A stretch of DNA of 64,000 nucleotides from contig JAQFVV010000180.1 of assembly GCA_028023455.1 (NCBI GenBank), forward strand, positions 2,170,001 to 2,234,000, in the 5' to 3' direction. Within the stretch, counting starts at the first letter, position 1. Every line of letters begins with the position of its first letter. The notes under the pieces were generated by a model. It was not told where the DNA came from, did not search any database, and worked only from the letters and a program-made list of their open reading frames with translations. A program made the translations under genes and the position numbers. Origin of the DNA: Epiperipatus broadwayi (taxonomy: Eukaryota > Onychophora > Udeonychophora > Euonychophora > Peripatidae). Below are positions 49,117 through 60,997 of the stretch, in pieces.

Positions 49117-49600
49117 GCACAATTTCACAAGTCTAGATATTCATTAAAAAATTCCAATTACATATTACCACCATATTTTAAAACTTCCACATATTTCATT
49201 AGGACCTGCAGTCTTTCCATTTTTAAGATTAATAAAGAGCTGTTGTGATTTCATGAAGCTGAATATCTTTGACCAAATTCAAAGGAGGAGATAAAATGAA
49301 TATACCATTAAAAGTTATCATACCAAGTTTTGTATCATAATTCAAAAAAGATTATTAAAATATGCTTTCCACCTGTTCAAAATATCATTATAATTTTATA
49401 AGTGCCATTTCTAGATTTAATTGGATTATGATACTGTTTCTCAGGTACTCATGTTGCTTTCAATGCATCAAAAAAAGATATAGAAGACCATGATCAGTGA
49501 AGGTCTGCTTCTTTGAAGTATAGTCTTCTTGTCAGTTACTAAAGGTTTGTCTTCAAATCTTTACATTATAACAGTCCATGGAACTTCCCTAACCTAATCT
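47690..49600 (-). pseudogene. LINE reverse transcriptase pseudogene (3' part)
   Basis: In minus order, 49500-49300 has DALKAT and PEKQYHNPIKSRNGT, resembling the linker before the RT. Then come IDEWIPETQYGFGQQRSTID and FVARQMQGMS (about 48860-48960), the RT motif with G(F)xxxRST. Further on, an 85-residue open frame at 48055-48312 reads DVEIQHRLQLATIVFNNL, AICKAVILPKYMHEYKTWTS and LENIYLRTL. That is the post-RT block (compare KAVxLPxLLYxxETWT). The frame is otherwise broken. It belongs with the endonuclease at 51590-52570; the two are separated by an insertion. This arrangement of EN and RT is common in mollusc LINEs related to RTE/CR1-type elements; the exact clade is not settled. Confidence 0.75.
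49057..49112. repeat. (AT)n microsatellite
   Basis: About 28 AT units inside the LINE remnant. A plus-strand open frame through it is an artefact. Confidence 0.95.
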
Positions 49601-49609
49601 GCCATACAG

Positions 49610-51225
49610 GGCATCACTAGGCTATTGGAACCTAAAAAAATTATATAATAAGCAAATACACACGGGAGAGGTTACTCTTTTATCGAATCAAAAGTTCCAG
49701 TCACTAACTCAGGGAGAAGCTGAGCTTAAAAAATCACACTGTATATTCAAATTTCTAATTCTTAATTTTAAATATTAATAAGGTATATAAAATGAGTTAC
49801 TGCCAAAATTTAATTAAACATTTTATTATTATGCACACACACATTAAAAAATAAAATTCTGAAAATTACATTAGCTAGTGAATATATTTGATTTGAATTA
49901 TATGCACAGATGGAAGTATTTAATTGATTTAATACAATTTTATATTTTACTATGTGTGGATATGCTAGATAGATTACGCATATAACCAACCCAATCCCTT
50001 TTAACCTTAAGCTAAAATCTCACATTTAAACCAACACTAGCTTACTGATATACTGATGTGACCAATGCAAAATGAGATTATTAGCATAACACAATCATGC
50101 TCAAAGAAATTTACATCTGTAGCATGATATCATTTGAGAAATAAAGAATCATGGTGAGAAGGAATGAGCATCTTCTCCATGATCATTAATAAATTTCACC
50201 AACAGACAGGAACAATCCACTGCCCAATTGGTGATACAAAAATGAAATTATTGAAATATATATAGAAGAGATGCTCTGAAAAGGGAATAGCAGTCTTTTC
50301 TGGTTACTGTCCCAACCAGAGCATAAGAAAGTCAATGACATAGTAAATAGACTTGATGGCTACATTTTTGGCCATACATTCAGGTGGATATTATGCCCTG
50401 TATGCTAATGCAGCACAAGGGAATGAGTATCCAATACACCTACTCAGATTACATTGCCATAAAACATCCATACATCTATCTACCAGCACCAATTTAACTA
50501 TGAGACAATTATCCCAAAACTAAAACATTTTAAACTAACATAATATGAATCTATGCAGCCATTTACGCTTATTTTTAAATTATTAATTTAAAAGAAATTA
50601 CGAGAATGGAAATGATATTAAACACACACATATATAATATAAATAATTTGAAATTTTAGTCAGATAAGAGAGAGATTTCTTTCAAAAGTTAAATAACACT
50701 TAAAATACTCGAAAAGTTTGTATTATATAATTAATGTTCATATTTAAAGCAAAAGTTTATACTTTCCAATGCTGTAAGTTTATTGAAGTCCATCTTGGCG
50801 GTCCTTGATACGTCACACAATTCAAAGTTCTTGCCATTTCATATTGTTCTAGAGGGAGACAATTCCATTGCTGGTCAGTTTTCCGGGAACCATTGTACTC
50901 TGGAGGATGTTTCAACTGGTGCAAATGTGAGAAATGTAAATCATTGCTGACAACTACATTTTGGAGATCTGCAATACACTTATAAATATATTACACGCAA
51001 TCAGCAAGAGCAATCCAAATCTAAATCGCAACTTCAAACTTTTCTTTTTATATGCTTGTGAATTCTTATCAAATTCCAGGATCGATCTCGCCTAGCTTGA
51101 CTTTTCTCTGCGGACCGTGTCTTTATTTCCATCGTTATTGGTCAGCTTTCTTTAGAGCGGGAACTCAAAATTTTATCACTAGTATCTTTTTTTAATTTAT
51201 CTTTTATCTGACTTTGTGACCAAGG
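49610..51225 (-). mobile_element. LTR-like retroelement, copy 2, inserted in LINE
   Basis: Paralogue of 43440-45257, in the same orientation. It lies exactly between two parts of one LINE: endonuclease on one side, linker and RT on the other. The insertion therefore came after that LINE. On the minus strand near 51180-51010 it has TGACCAATAACGATGG (CCAAT box), CGGTCCGC and GCATATAAAAAG (TATA box), a promoter-like series. The LTR-like segment is bounded by GTCAGATAAGAG (about 50661) and TTATCTGAC (about 51225). The interior has no recognisable coding sequence. Confidence 0.45.
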
Positions 51226-51229
51226 GCCT

Positions 51230-51589
51230 GTTTGCTATTACGTCAATATAGAAAATCATTTCCATTCTAAGATTAAAAATAACCAATTAACAATTTTTAT
51301 TATTCTTTTATATTAAAACAATCTTGTTTTTAGATTTTAAACTTTAAGGAATTATATAATTAGTTTGTCATCTATCATCTTATTAATTTAAATAAAATTA
51401 TTAAATTCTCTTTATATATATATTTCTACTTGAGAGTGATTTTATATTTTTTTCCAACTTTAATCTGAAAGTGATGTAACTGCATATACTTATACTTATT
51501 CTGTTACTATATTTATTATAAAATTCTTCATTTAATCTATTATTTCATCAAGCAGAGATGGTCACACACTTCTTTTTAATAAAAATACT
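51230..51589. other. LINE or insertion junction, nothing distinct
   Basis: AT-rich sequence between the inserted element and the endonuclease remnant; probably eroded LINE linker. Confidence 0.35.
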
Positions 51590-52570
51590 AATAATGATCA
51601 TTGTCAGATAAACACTCGTGATTCTTCTTTTTAGTGAACCTAAGAATAGATTTATTTGTAGCCATAAGACACTCCTTAAAAGTATATTCATGCTTCAGTA
51701 ATATGACAATTCTAAGAATTTAAATTGGTAAACTCAGTGTTTAATAAATGTTGAAATTTAGTATATATAATAGATATTTCTGAAGAAGAAACATCAATTT
51801 TCTTTTGAATATGATTGGAATAATATCTATTTTTAATGCAATTTTAATTTTAGAGGATACTAATCAATGATCAGTCTAACAGTCCAATCTTATAAAAGTT
51901 CCTGTAATGCAAACCTCTCTTGTATTCTAATTACTAACAATAATATAAATTTATTAAAAGCTATTATTTTGAGCATGGATGCATCCATGTTTTTTTATAG
52001 CAGTTTTTCTGCTTAAACAAAGTGTTTTTGATAGTCAATACATGTTTTGTGCAAAAATTCAATAATAGCAAACCTTTGAGTTTACAGCCCCAATATCATT
52101 ATTTCCAATAACTTTTGATCAAAGTTGACTATATATACCAATATGTGCATTAATGTCACCAAGAAGAAAAATATAATCTTTTAATAGTATTGCTATAATA
52201 AGGTTATCCATTAAGGAATAGAAACTTTTCTTCACTTAATTCTCTGAATCTAAGGTTGGAACATAAGCACAGAATATGCAAGACAATTTTTAAGATTATT
52301 AACCTTTCATTGATACAATGAGGAATTCCAGTAATAGAAGACAATAAATTGTATTTTACAGCAAATCTAACACCATGCATTCTTCTTTTACTAACAGACA
52401 TCTCTTTCCAAAAAGACTTGTATCCATCCATTTCTAATAAATTTCATGTTCTGGGAGAGAAATTTCACTAATAGCAGCTATATCAATCTTAAATCTCGAC
52501 AGTTGGTTAGCCACAAGTGCAGTCCTCTGTTTTGGTTTGAAGAGTTTCCATCAAGTAAAGTTTGCACATT
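51590..52570 (-). pseudogene. LINE apurinic-type endonuclease pseudogene (5' part)
   Basis: Minus-strand pieces in order: TLLDGNSSNQN and a LTNCRDLRLI-like segment (about 52440-52560); RMHGVRFAVKYNLLSSITG, PHCINERLIILKIVL (52204-52431); LLGDINAHIG (about 52140-52180, the GDFNAHIG motif); KVIGNNDIGAVNS (about 52075-52115); a KKHGCIHA-like segment near 51970-51990; and TDH-containing sequence (about 51850-51880) followed by LVSSKIKIALK. These are the successive motifs of the LINE EN domain, which nicks target DNA. Stops and shifts inactivate it. Confidence 0.72.
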
Positions 52571-52579
52571 CCACGTATC

Positions 52580-54980
52580 TAAATTTAGGAAAAAAATAGA
52601 TATTTGCGATAATTACCTTTAGCACTGCCACTGCCAATTATGATACCATTACTAATGATATTACTCTTATTAATATTTTTATTTCTATTGCTGAAATAAA
52701 TAATCTGCCATGTGTAACAACCTAGTCACATTGTGTGAGACAGACCATTTTTAGTATACATTTTTAGGCCATTCCATGTCATAATAGATAGGGCCGTCCA
52801 AAAATTGAACTATCTTTATATACATTACTTGCCAGCCAATACCATTTCACATAATTCCAGTTGCAAAGTAAATCATTAGTGATTGTATAGCCTCAAGCAA
52901 AGAACACAACTATCGACCTTCAGCCTACTAAACCTGTCCTCGTTATTACTTTGTTATAAAGAAATATTGGAGTGACAAAATAGTGTGCATTTAAGTTAAA
53001 AGATAGAAAATTTATTACACAAACATGCAATGCCATTATCACAGTTATTATAAGATGTCCAATAGCTGAACAGTCATAATTACTGAACCTTACAATAACT
53101 TAAGTGTCTGAAGAAGAAATAAAGAGAGATTGAAAAGATTGCTTGTATCAGAAGCAGTACTTAATCTTTGATGAACCAACATCCCATCCTATAAGGAAGC
53201 AGGATTTTATTTTGTTAGTAATTATTTCCTATTTACAGTTCACCATATCTAAAGACCATTTCATTAATCATCATGGGTGAAGCTTGTCAGTAGCATGAGC
53301 ACAGCATCTGACCACAAATCTAAATTACTATTAAAACTTAATTTATCTTTTATATTAATCAGATTGTATATGTGATTCAGGTTAGTAAGATTACAATATA
53401 TCTTATGACAGATATGATGATGATCAAACCCCATCACAAGTTTGTATTGCCCTTTCCATAAAACTACACATTTTATTTCAAATAAAGTATCTAAATAGAA
53501 AGTTAAAATAATATGGAAATATATGTATGTAGACTTATATTATGTACACACACACACGGACTAATATGTCCTTTGCTAATTTAATACAAAGAACTATATA
53601 TAATACATTTAAATCAATCTAAGATTAAACAAAAATACATTTTAGTTTTTAAATAAAGAGGGTATTTAATTAGAAATTGAGTAATGGAAATTGTTTAAAA
53701 GAAAGAAATTTTGTTTTCATAAAGTTACAGCGATTGAAAGTATTGATTAGCTAATTTATTTCCTATAACATTTTTATCATTTTGTAACCTTTTTTTTTTA
53801 TTAATTAATTAAAACATTTATCTGATAATTAAATTGAGAGGAAAATGGTATAGATAAAGAACAATAGGCCGAGGAATTCGAACATTCTTTTTCATGTCAT
53901 TACAGAAGACAGGATTTTAAAAAATATAAAGTTTATTTTTATGTTTATTAAAGTTAGCTGCTTTAAGAAGAATTTTTAGTGAAGTCGAGTTATCTTTTCA
54001 AAAATAAAAAGGCAGCCTGTGTTTCAAGAACTATCCGTGCTTTTAAAAAAAATTTAGGTGAGAAAAAGTTGAAGTTTTGTTCTAAAAAAAAAACACTAGG
54101 TCAATGATAGAGAAGAGCTATATAAAAATAGTTAATCCTTGAATATAGCAATTAACTACAAAGAATACATTTTATTGTTACAGGGAGTATTAAATATTAT
54201 ACAGTTAGAATGCTGATAAATATATTGATAAAAAAACCATAAGAAAGGTGAATTATTTTTTAGTACACTGGCCCTCTCATCATTATCATGTTATTCTATT
54301 CTTTCATGAAAACGTGACTTTTATATTTCTTCATAGGAAGAAGACATTTGAAGGTCTGAAGCCTATCCTCAATAAAAAAAACGTATAAAAACAGAATAAA
54401 TTGACCTTTTTAAATTATTCATTTATTTTTTTAAGATAAATTCCAGAAGAAAATCATACTTTATGGGAAGAAAGGCTATTTTTTTTTAATAAAAAATTTC
54501 ATTTAACATAGATGTATATATAGATATATGCATATAAGTATATGTGCACATAGAGTGGTATTTATAAATCGTTTGATCGAAATGTAATAAATCTTTTGAT
54601 TTTAACTAATTTACCGTATTTCTCTTATATCAATACATTTATTAAATTCAATATTCATATAAACATGTATACGTGTATGATGGAATAATATTATTTTGTC
54701 GAACATTTAATATTTGGATTTTCACATTATTTATCTAAAAGGAATTTATACATTTGCATATAGAAATACTGTATATCTTTTTGTAAATCAAAGAAAATAG
54801 AGGAATGTTTTTTTTAATTCATATTCTATTTATTTATTTTCTTTTAAGTATTTAATTTTTCCTTTGTTTTAAATTTTGGTAATGGAATTTTGTTTTATTA
54901 ATGTAATGCATTTAGCGTGAATAAATTATATTAAATTATAATCTATTTAATTTACGTTCATTTTAATAATCACCATATTT
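52580..54980. other. No gene seen; one possible helix-turn-helix remnant
   Basis: AT-rich sequence. At 53960-54080 the plus strand reads KAACVSRTIRAFKKNLGEKK in one frame, faintly like the second helix-turn-helix of Tc1/mariner or pogo transposases, but without further support. A (CA)n run is near 53548. Confidence 0.35.
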
Positions 54981-54989
54981 CCTTTTTTG

Positions 54990-55330
54990 TTTTTATTCTT
55001 CATGTAAATAAAGATACAATAAAAAAACAAATGACCCCCAAAATGCATTTCGTGCTGAGCCAGCACTCATCAGTTTGTCCAGGTCACCAGCTCTCACATA
55101 TATCTTTATTACATGAAGACTATTTATCTATGGCGAATTGTCACATCTTTATTTATAGTCGCCAAACTTGCTCCACTCACAATATCGACTTCGAACATTT
55201 TTGATAAACCTAACTACGTTTATCATTAATCATTTATTAAACTAGAGTTTTTCTCTAGCACAGATATAAACTTTGATCCAAGTTAAAGATTATTATATGT
55301 GATTTTTTATACACAAGACACAAATTTAAA
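54990..55330 (-). repeat. Family A repeat, subfamily with GGTCA outer helix
   Basis: Similar to the left arm of the palindrome at 62.9-63.3 kb: it shares AAATAAAGATACAATAAAA, the hammerhead, a CTCCACTCACAA segment, and ACTAGAG ... TCTCTAGCACAGATATAAAC. The hammerhead lies at its right-reading start. Confidence 0.75.
55034..55088 (-). ncRNA. Hammerhead ribozyme, family A, nearly intact
   Basis: On the minus strand, GGTGACC pairs with GGTCATT (outer stem I; two G-U pairs). CTGATGA is at 55067-55073. Stem II GTGCTG / CAGCAC is perfect with a GCT loop; GAA is intact. ATGCATT gives a 2-bp stem III with a GC loop and T17. The inner stem I has ACAAA against TTGGG, with one mismatch at the third pair. 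The essential core is complete. Confidence 0.82.
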
Positions 55331-55339
55331 TTATTATTA

Positions 55340-57670
55340 TTATCTGTTTTTATTATCCACCGCTTACCTTGACAAATTGAAAAGTACTTAGCATATATGT
55401 ATAAATATGTTATCAAAATAAAAATAACAGGAATTTTAAGTTAATATCTCTATAAAATCTCTTAACATTTTTTGCTTAAAAAATGGTGTTTAAGGCAAAT
55501 TTGAATTATTGTTATACAATAATGCTATGTTTGGGATAAAAATTGCAGATAATTATAGTGATAGATACATAAAAAATACATCTGGAATTATTAGTTTGAT
55601 CCCTTTCTTAATACTGCAAGGTTTTATCTCTGTGTACATATGATTTATCTTGGCTTTTAATAATTCTACATGGTTTGTGACACATGCTGTTATTTTGATT
55701 TTATGTGCACCACAAGTGATAGTAGTAATAATTAAAATGTTTTAAAGCTAAATCAAAATGTAACTTTTATGGTACAGTAGATTTAATATATTGAATAGCT
55801 GCCATGTACAGTAATTAATGATAAAGTGTGGTCTAGTACAAATGACATTGAATGAGTTTCCAATACAATATATTTTTCATGGTCCAGGAGAAGTGAATAT
55901 ATATATATTCTGTGCTCTTTAATCATCATCATTAGAAAAACAAAGTGCAACAATTTCATAGATGTATGTATGGACTTTAAAGGTGACCATATTGTCATTC
56001 TCACACAATATACATTGCATTTTAACTGTGATAGTTTGTGATTGTACTGTGGATGCTTTAATCTCCATCTTAGGTTTGCCTCTAAAATATAAATAATCTC
56101 CACACAAACAGCTTAAATATGAATTTGTTAGTAAATTAATATTAAGTAGATACACATAATTATAACTATCCTGGTTGTAATGTATTTTCATTTGAATAAG
56201 ATTTACCATTTTAAATATAGTTCTCTTCAATGTCCTTATTAAAACTGTCTCTTTATTATTGCCATTGGACTAAGTTTATTTTGAACTCATTGCTTACAAT
56301 TCTACCTGTTTGTATGTCTTGACACAATATGATATGTCTCAACATTTATTCATTTTAATCATCCTGTGATGATCCATATTAATGACATTACTTCAAGTAT
56401 ATTAAGAATTAAGAGAATCTTTAGTAGACAAGTCTGGAAACTTTCATAATTTTTATAATTCATTATACCAAAATAGTAAACAAGATATTAATATGATTTT
56501 AATGTGGCAGTAAATAGATCACAATTATATAGCTAAATGTCAATGGATCAGAGTTATTAAATACATGAATACTTTGTAATATTTATATCAAAAGTACTCA
56601 TGTTCAATTGAATATTTTTGGCTAGACAGAAGATCAATTCATTAACACATAATTTAAAACTGCTGCTGGATCTTCATTATTATTTAACTTCAAACATCAT
56701 TTATTGGATTTTATTTAATATAACTTCATACTATTTTATATATATTGAAACGGTTGTGATCTCAGTTAAGATATTGTGGAAAATGCGGTTGAGACGGCTG
56801 AAATTGATAATGTGGAAAAAAAGTGTGACTAATCTCCCTAACTTAACTTGCAATTCACCATGCATACAAGTTTTTTCTTTATTTTTCCACATAAGTTAAA
56901 GCTATTTTACACTTAAATAGTCGATTCACATTTAATAAAATAAATAAATTTCTCAAGGCTTTATAATAATACTGTGTACTCTTAATCTTATTCTACTTTA
57001 TTAATAAAAATATTTGCAAGAACTAATTAAGAATAACTCAATCTGTGTTTTAAAACGAAGACTAGCAATTTTAAATATAAACTTGATTAATGATTTATCT
57101 CAGGGTTTTATAAAATAAGAAAGTAAATGCATGGATATAAAGTGTATTTATGCATTTTAGGATATGACAATGTAAAAGGGATTGTATTTACACTATCTTA
57201 CCCAATACTTTTATTATTCAGATGTATTTAACCCAGATAGATTTTATGTCTAAGCTTATATCTTAAATATGACTTTAATATCATGAATATGCAGTGACAA
57301 TGTTTCTTTAATAATAACAAAGAGAAATATTTAAAAAAATAATAATTACCTTATTACACAATATAAAATAAATGATAAAAAACAACGAATAATAACAATA
57401 AGAAAATTATATAAAATATCTAATAAATATTAGTATTTATTTCGGAAATCTAATTTGAAGTTGGGATATGAAAAGTGTGTTATCAGACAGTGTTGTGAAA
57501 ACACTGATATCAAATAGGAACAGATTATTTATTATTTCAAAAAAAATAATTCTCTATTTAAATACTGGAGGATAATAATTATCCTCATAATCATCAAAGA
57601 TAAATGCTTTGTAATTGTTCTCAATTAGTTTGTTTCACTAACTAATCAGTTATCAATCAACCTCACTTAA
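55340..57670. other. No gene seen
   Basis: AT-rich sequence. Overlapping minus frames at 55783-56230 (containing YFRGKPKMEIKAS and MQCILCENDNMVTFKV) are a little longer than expected by chance, but I cannot assign them to a family. The plus frame at 56618-56899 is also unassigned. Confidence 0.4.
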
Positions 57671-57679
57671 TAATGCTGG

Positions 57680-58030
57680 AGAAGTTTTTACTCTTTTAAA
57701 AGAATATTTGAAATACAGGTGCTCTTCATATACCTGGAGCCTAATTTCAAATATAGGGGATTTGATCTCAGACTTACAGGCATCTTTCAACTATCCACAT
57801 TATCTCATATCACTGATATACATGATCACACACATGTAGAAATGATCAATAATCACCAATATATGTATTTCGTGCTGAACCAGCACTCATCAGTTGGTCC
57901 AGATTATCATCTCTCACACATATATAGAACCAGTACTCAATTTATATTAAGATAGCAAATCTTCATACTTTAATGGACAGGCTTCAACCCACTCCAATCT
58001 CCAACTCTTCAGCCATCCATACCATTGAAA
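57680..58030 (-). repeat. Family A repeat unit, reversed
   Basis: Reversed unit running from the B-box-like tail (GGGGATTTGATCTCAGACTT, about 57757) through the hammerhead (57848-57908) to CAGGCTTCAACC and CCATTGAAAATCTGATGAT (about 58022-58040). It joins head-to-head with the next unit. Confidence 0.8.
57848..57908 (-). ncRNA. Hammerhead ribozyme, family A, apparently intact
   Basis: The best family A copy. The outer stem I GATAATC pairs with GATTATT over 7 bp (one G-U). A 3-nt bulge (TGG) separates it from the inner stem I ACCAA / TTGGT (5 bp). CTGATGA is complete. Stem II GTGCTG / CAGCAC is a perfect 6 bp with a GTT loop. GAA is followed by ATACATATA: stem III ATA/TAT with a 2-nt CA loop and A17. 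The predicted scissile bond lies between 57860 and 57859. The bulge in stem I opposite loop II is where natural hammerheads make their activity-enhancing tertiary contact. Activity is inferred, not shown. Confidence 0.92.
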
Positions 58031-58240
58031 ATCTGATGATCTTAATATAACCTGAGCATATGCAAGAGATGATAATCTGGACCAACTGATGAGTGCTGGT
58101 TCAGCATGAAATACATATATTGGTGTTTATTGATCTTTTCTACATGTGTGTGATCATGTGTATCAGTGATATGAGATAGTGTGCTTGTAAGTCTGAGTTC
58201 AGATCTTTTAAGAGAAGCAAATACAAATCATTGCCTACCA
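58030..58240 (+). repeat. Family A repeat unit, forward, 5'-shortened
   Basis: Begins at CTTAATATAACCTGAGCATA, continues through the hammerhead, TGTGTGATCATGTGTATCAG and ATGAGATAGTG, and ends with the B-box-like GAGTTCAGATC tail. Head-to-head with the preceding reversed unit. Confidence 0.8.
58071..58131 (+). ncRNA. Hammerhead ribozyme, family A, apparently intact
   Basis: Outer stem I GATAATC (58071-58077) against GTTTATT (58125-58131), one mismatch. TGG bulge. Inner stem I ACCAA / TTGGT (58120-58124). CTGATGA at 58086-58092. Stem II GTGCTG / CAGCAT with a G-U next to the core. GAA 58108-58110. ATACATATA with A17 at 58119. All catalytic bases are present. Confidence 0.9.
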
Positions 58241-58249
58241 TCCCTAGAT

Positions 58250-60780
58250 AATATTTATACATTTTATTTATTTTGCCTCAAGATCCATTACTGGATTCAA
58301 ATACAGGCTTAAACATTAGAAGTGTTATTCTATTTCCAAAATATAATTTGATCATGCTGCCTTGTTACCTACTATACAACAGTAAAAAAATAATAATATG
58401 TAAGAGTAATGCATAAAATATTCCTTACAGATTTACTTATCTACATAAGGATGATTAACTCCATTTTAACTTAAGAACCCATGAAACATATAATATTTGT
58501 CATATCGCACAGTTTTATATAAGTTCAATAATTATTTACATTTATATTACTTATAAATCTAAGCCAATTTACATTTAATCCCATTCAATATCAACAATAA
58601 ATAAAAATATTATCTGCATCCGAGCATAGTAATATCAGAGAAAACTTTATTACATTAATAATAACTATAATATTAACTAATTAAGGGAAAACAATTTTAA
58701 ACAGACAAAACTAAGCAAGCATAAAAAATGGTGATAATGTGATGTTTATTGGAAAGCAATTTTCTAAAAATACATTAGATAATCCTCCAATGGTTGTGAA
58801 AATTTAAACTTTTTCCCATTGAAATATTAATACTTGCAAAATATTTCAGTTATTGGAAATCATTTCACATTGAAATATAATTCTTTCTGGACCCAGCATA
58901 AATATTAATAAATTCCATTTATTATATTTGTTGATACAGGGATGTTACACTCAACACATTAATCCATTTTAAGATTGCTTATCACTTGGATGTTTATCAT
59001 ATTTAATATTTGTTTTGATGGTCCACTATTCAGGAGTGGTACTTACATATTTAGCTTTTCTAATACATTGTCTATTAAATGTTATTTTAATATTAAGCAT
59101 TGGTAACCTTAATGCAATTTTTTAAGCATTAGATTCAAATTTGTAATTTATTCGAGTTTATTTCACACAATGATTTAATTCATTTGAACAGTTGCTATAA
59201 TTTTATTCAAAATATTACTTTTTCATTATTTCTTTAACTTGACATATGTAATTAATCTATTTATTTACATATTTTAAATCCATGATGCCAATAATTCTGA
59301 TTATATCCCAGATAAAGCAAATACTATTTCATCTACATTGAAGTGGTTTTCATTACTTTTTGAAACAAAGTTTATTTATCTAAGCAATAAGTTTAAACGA
59401 AGGCATATTTGAGTTGAAAAAATTATTGTTGAAAGTTTTTTCTTACATATTTAAAGATTAGGCAATTCAAAACATTAGGATGAATAAGCATCCTTTTTTG
59501 TAGTGAAAAAAATAATTATTTTTATAGTAATTTGAAAAATAAACATCAGTAACTTATTTGAAATTAATAAATATAATTTTCTAAAATATATCAGCTATAT
59601 ACCATTACTTTCAATTAAAGAAATTCAGTGATTTATTGTTTAAATAATGAGATGACATTTCATAAACCAATTTGTCCTTTTCTCACTAACAGTTGACTGT
59701 AATAAATGAGGTTTCTTGAAATAAAGAATTCATGAATTAATTAATGATGGTTATTTATCCATTATTGTTCATCTTTATCCTAGAATGATGAGACAAAGTC
59801 ATTTGCCTAGTAAAGGCAACTGCGTAGCTGTTCATCTAGCTGACAATAATGTAGATGATAAACAAAATGGCTATTTAAAAAAAATTGAACCTGTTTAGGT
59901 TCTGATTGCAATAACAATTTGTGATAAATGGATTTTCCAAACATTAGCTTGTATACCAGTTATCACATGATATTTGAATTTATGGAATATTCTCTATTAT
60001 GCACTGGGGGTTTCTTTATTTGTTTGTAAAATATTGGAAGATGTAATCATAGTTATTGCAAGCAAAATTAAAATTTTAGAATCAAGGCAGTAAAACTTTA
60101 GAAACACAAATTAAAAATGAAGAAGAAAATAATAATTTCAGTCATTTTTAATTGCTTTATTTTTATTTCTGGGTATTCAACTAATATTATAAACATTTAA
60201 AATAAATAATCCATAAATCTTATCACTAAATAAAATTCTAGCAAACTAAATCAATCTTTCTTAAATAAAAAATCTAAACACAAACTTCCACACATGCACA
60301 CAAATTATAAAAATGTAAGAACTGTTTGTTCTATACCATATTAAAATATTTTAGTGTTGTAATGTTGGATTTATGTCCTATTCTATATTTCTATTTTGAA
60401 TCATTTATTTGATGTGTGTGAGCACTTCTTTTGATTTGTCCAATTTGATAATTTTATTTCTTAAAAAAATAATAAAAGATGAGCATGTGTATTTTCTTTA
60501 TATAAATATCGAAGTCTATCAAAAAATTCTGATTGGAAAGTCATTCAAAAATGCTTTATAAAATTATATATTTCTGATAAACATTAGTATGACAGACTAT
60601 TAAACATGATAATGATTACATTGTATGCTATACAACAATGGCAGTGATAAATGTACTTGCTTAACTATAAAAAAGTTTTAGTTTTACATTTACAATACTC
60701 AATTTACAGTGGTATTGCAAGGTTAGAATATATATATATATATATATTAATATTTAAATGCAAATATATAGTATATACTT
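58250..60780. other. No gene seen
   Basis: AT-rich sequence. 58690-58750 carries a small fragment of the family B tail (AAGCAAGCATAAAAAATGGT, GTGATGTTTATTGG). An (AT)n run is at 60728-60747. Nothing else is supported. Confidence 0.5.
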
Positions 60781-60897
60781 AAGCTAAACATAATTAGAGG
60801 GGATTTGAACCCACACTTTCAGACTCCCTTCAGTCATCCACTCATTCTTATACAAATGATACACATGACTACGTACATATGAAAGAGGTAAATGATC

Positions 60898-60948
60898 TAT
60901 ACATATTTTTGTGCTAAACCAGGCTTATCAGTTGGACTGGATCATCAT
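60898..60948 (-). ncRNA. Hammerhead motif, family A, decayed
   Basis: On the minus strand GTCCAA CTGATAA (position 8 changed). Stem II is mismatched and G12 is A. It is recognised by comparison with intact copies; it should be inactive. Confidence 0.6.
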
Positions 60949-60951
60949 CTC

Positions 60952-60953
<2 letters not shown>

Positions 60954-60994
<41 letters not shown>
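60954..60994. repeat. (TA)n microsatellite
   Basis: About 20 TA units embedded in a family A repeat. Confidence 0.95.

Positions 60995-60997
<3 letters not shown>

Noticed and set aside
49045-49248. Open frame through the AT microsatellite
   Set aside because: Its N-terminal third is YIYIYI translation of simple sequence inside a reversed LINE.
55783-56230. Overlapping minus-strand frames with slight piggyBac-like look
   Set aside because: Only one short block resembles a transposase; no aspartate triad or ends could be placed.
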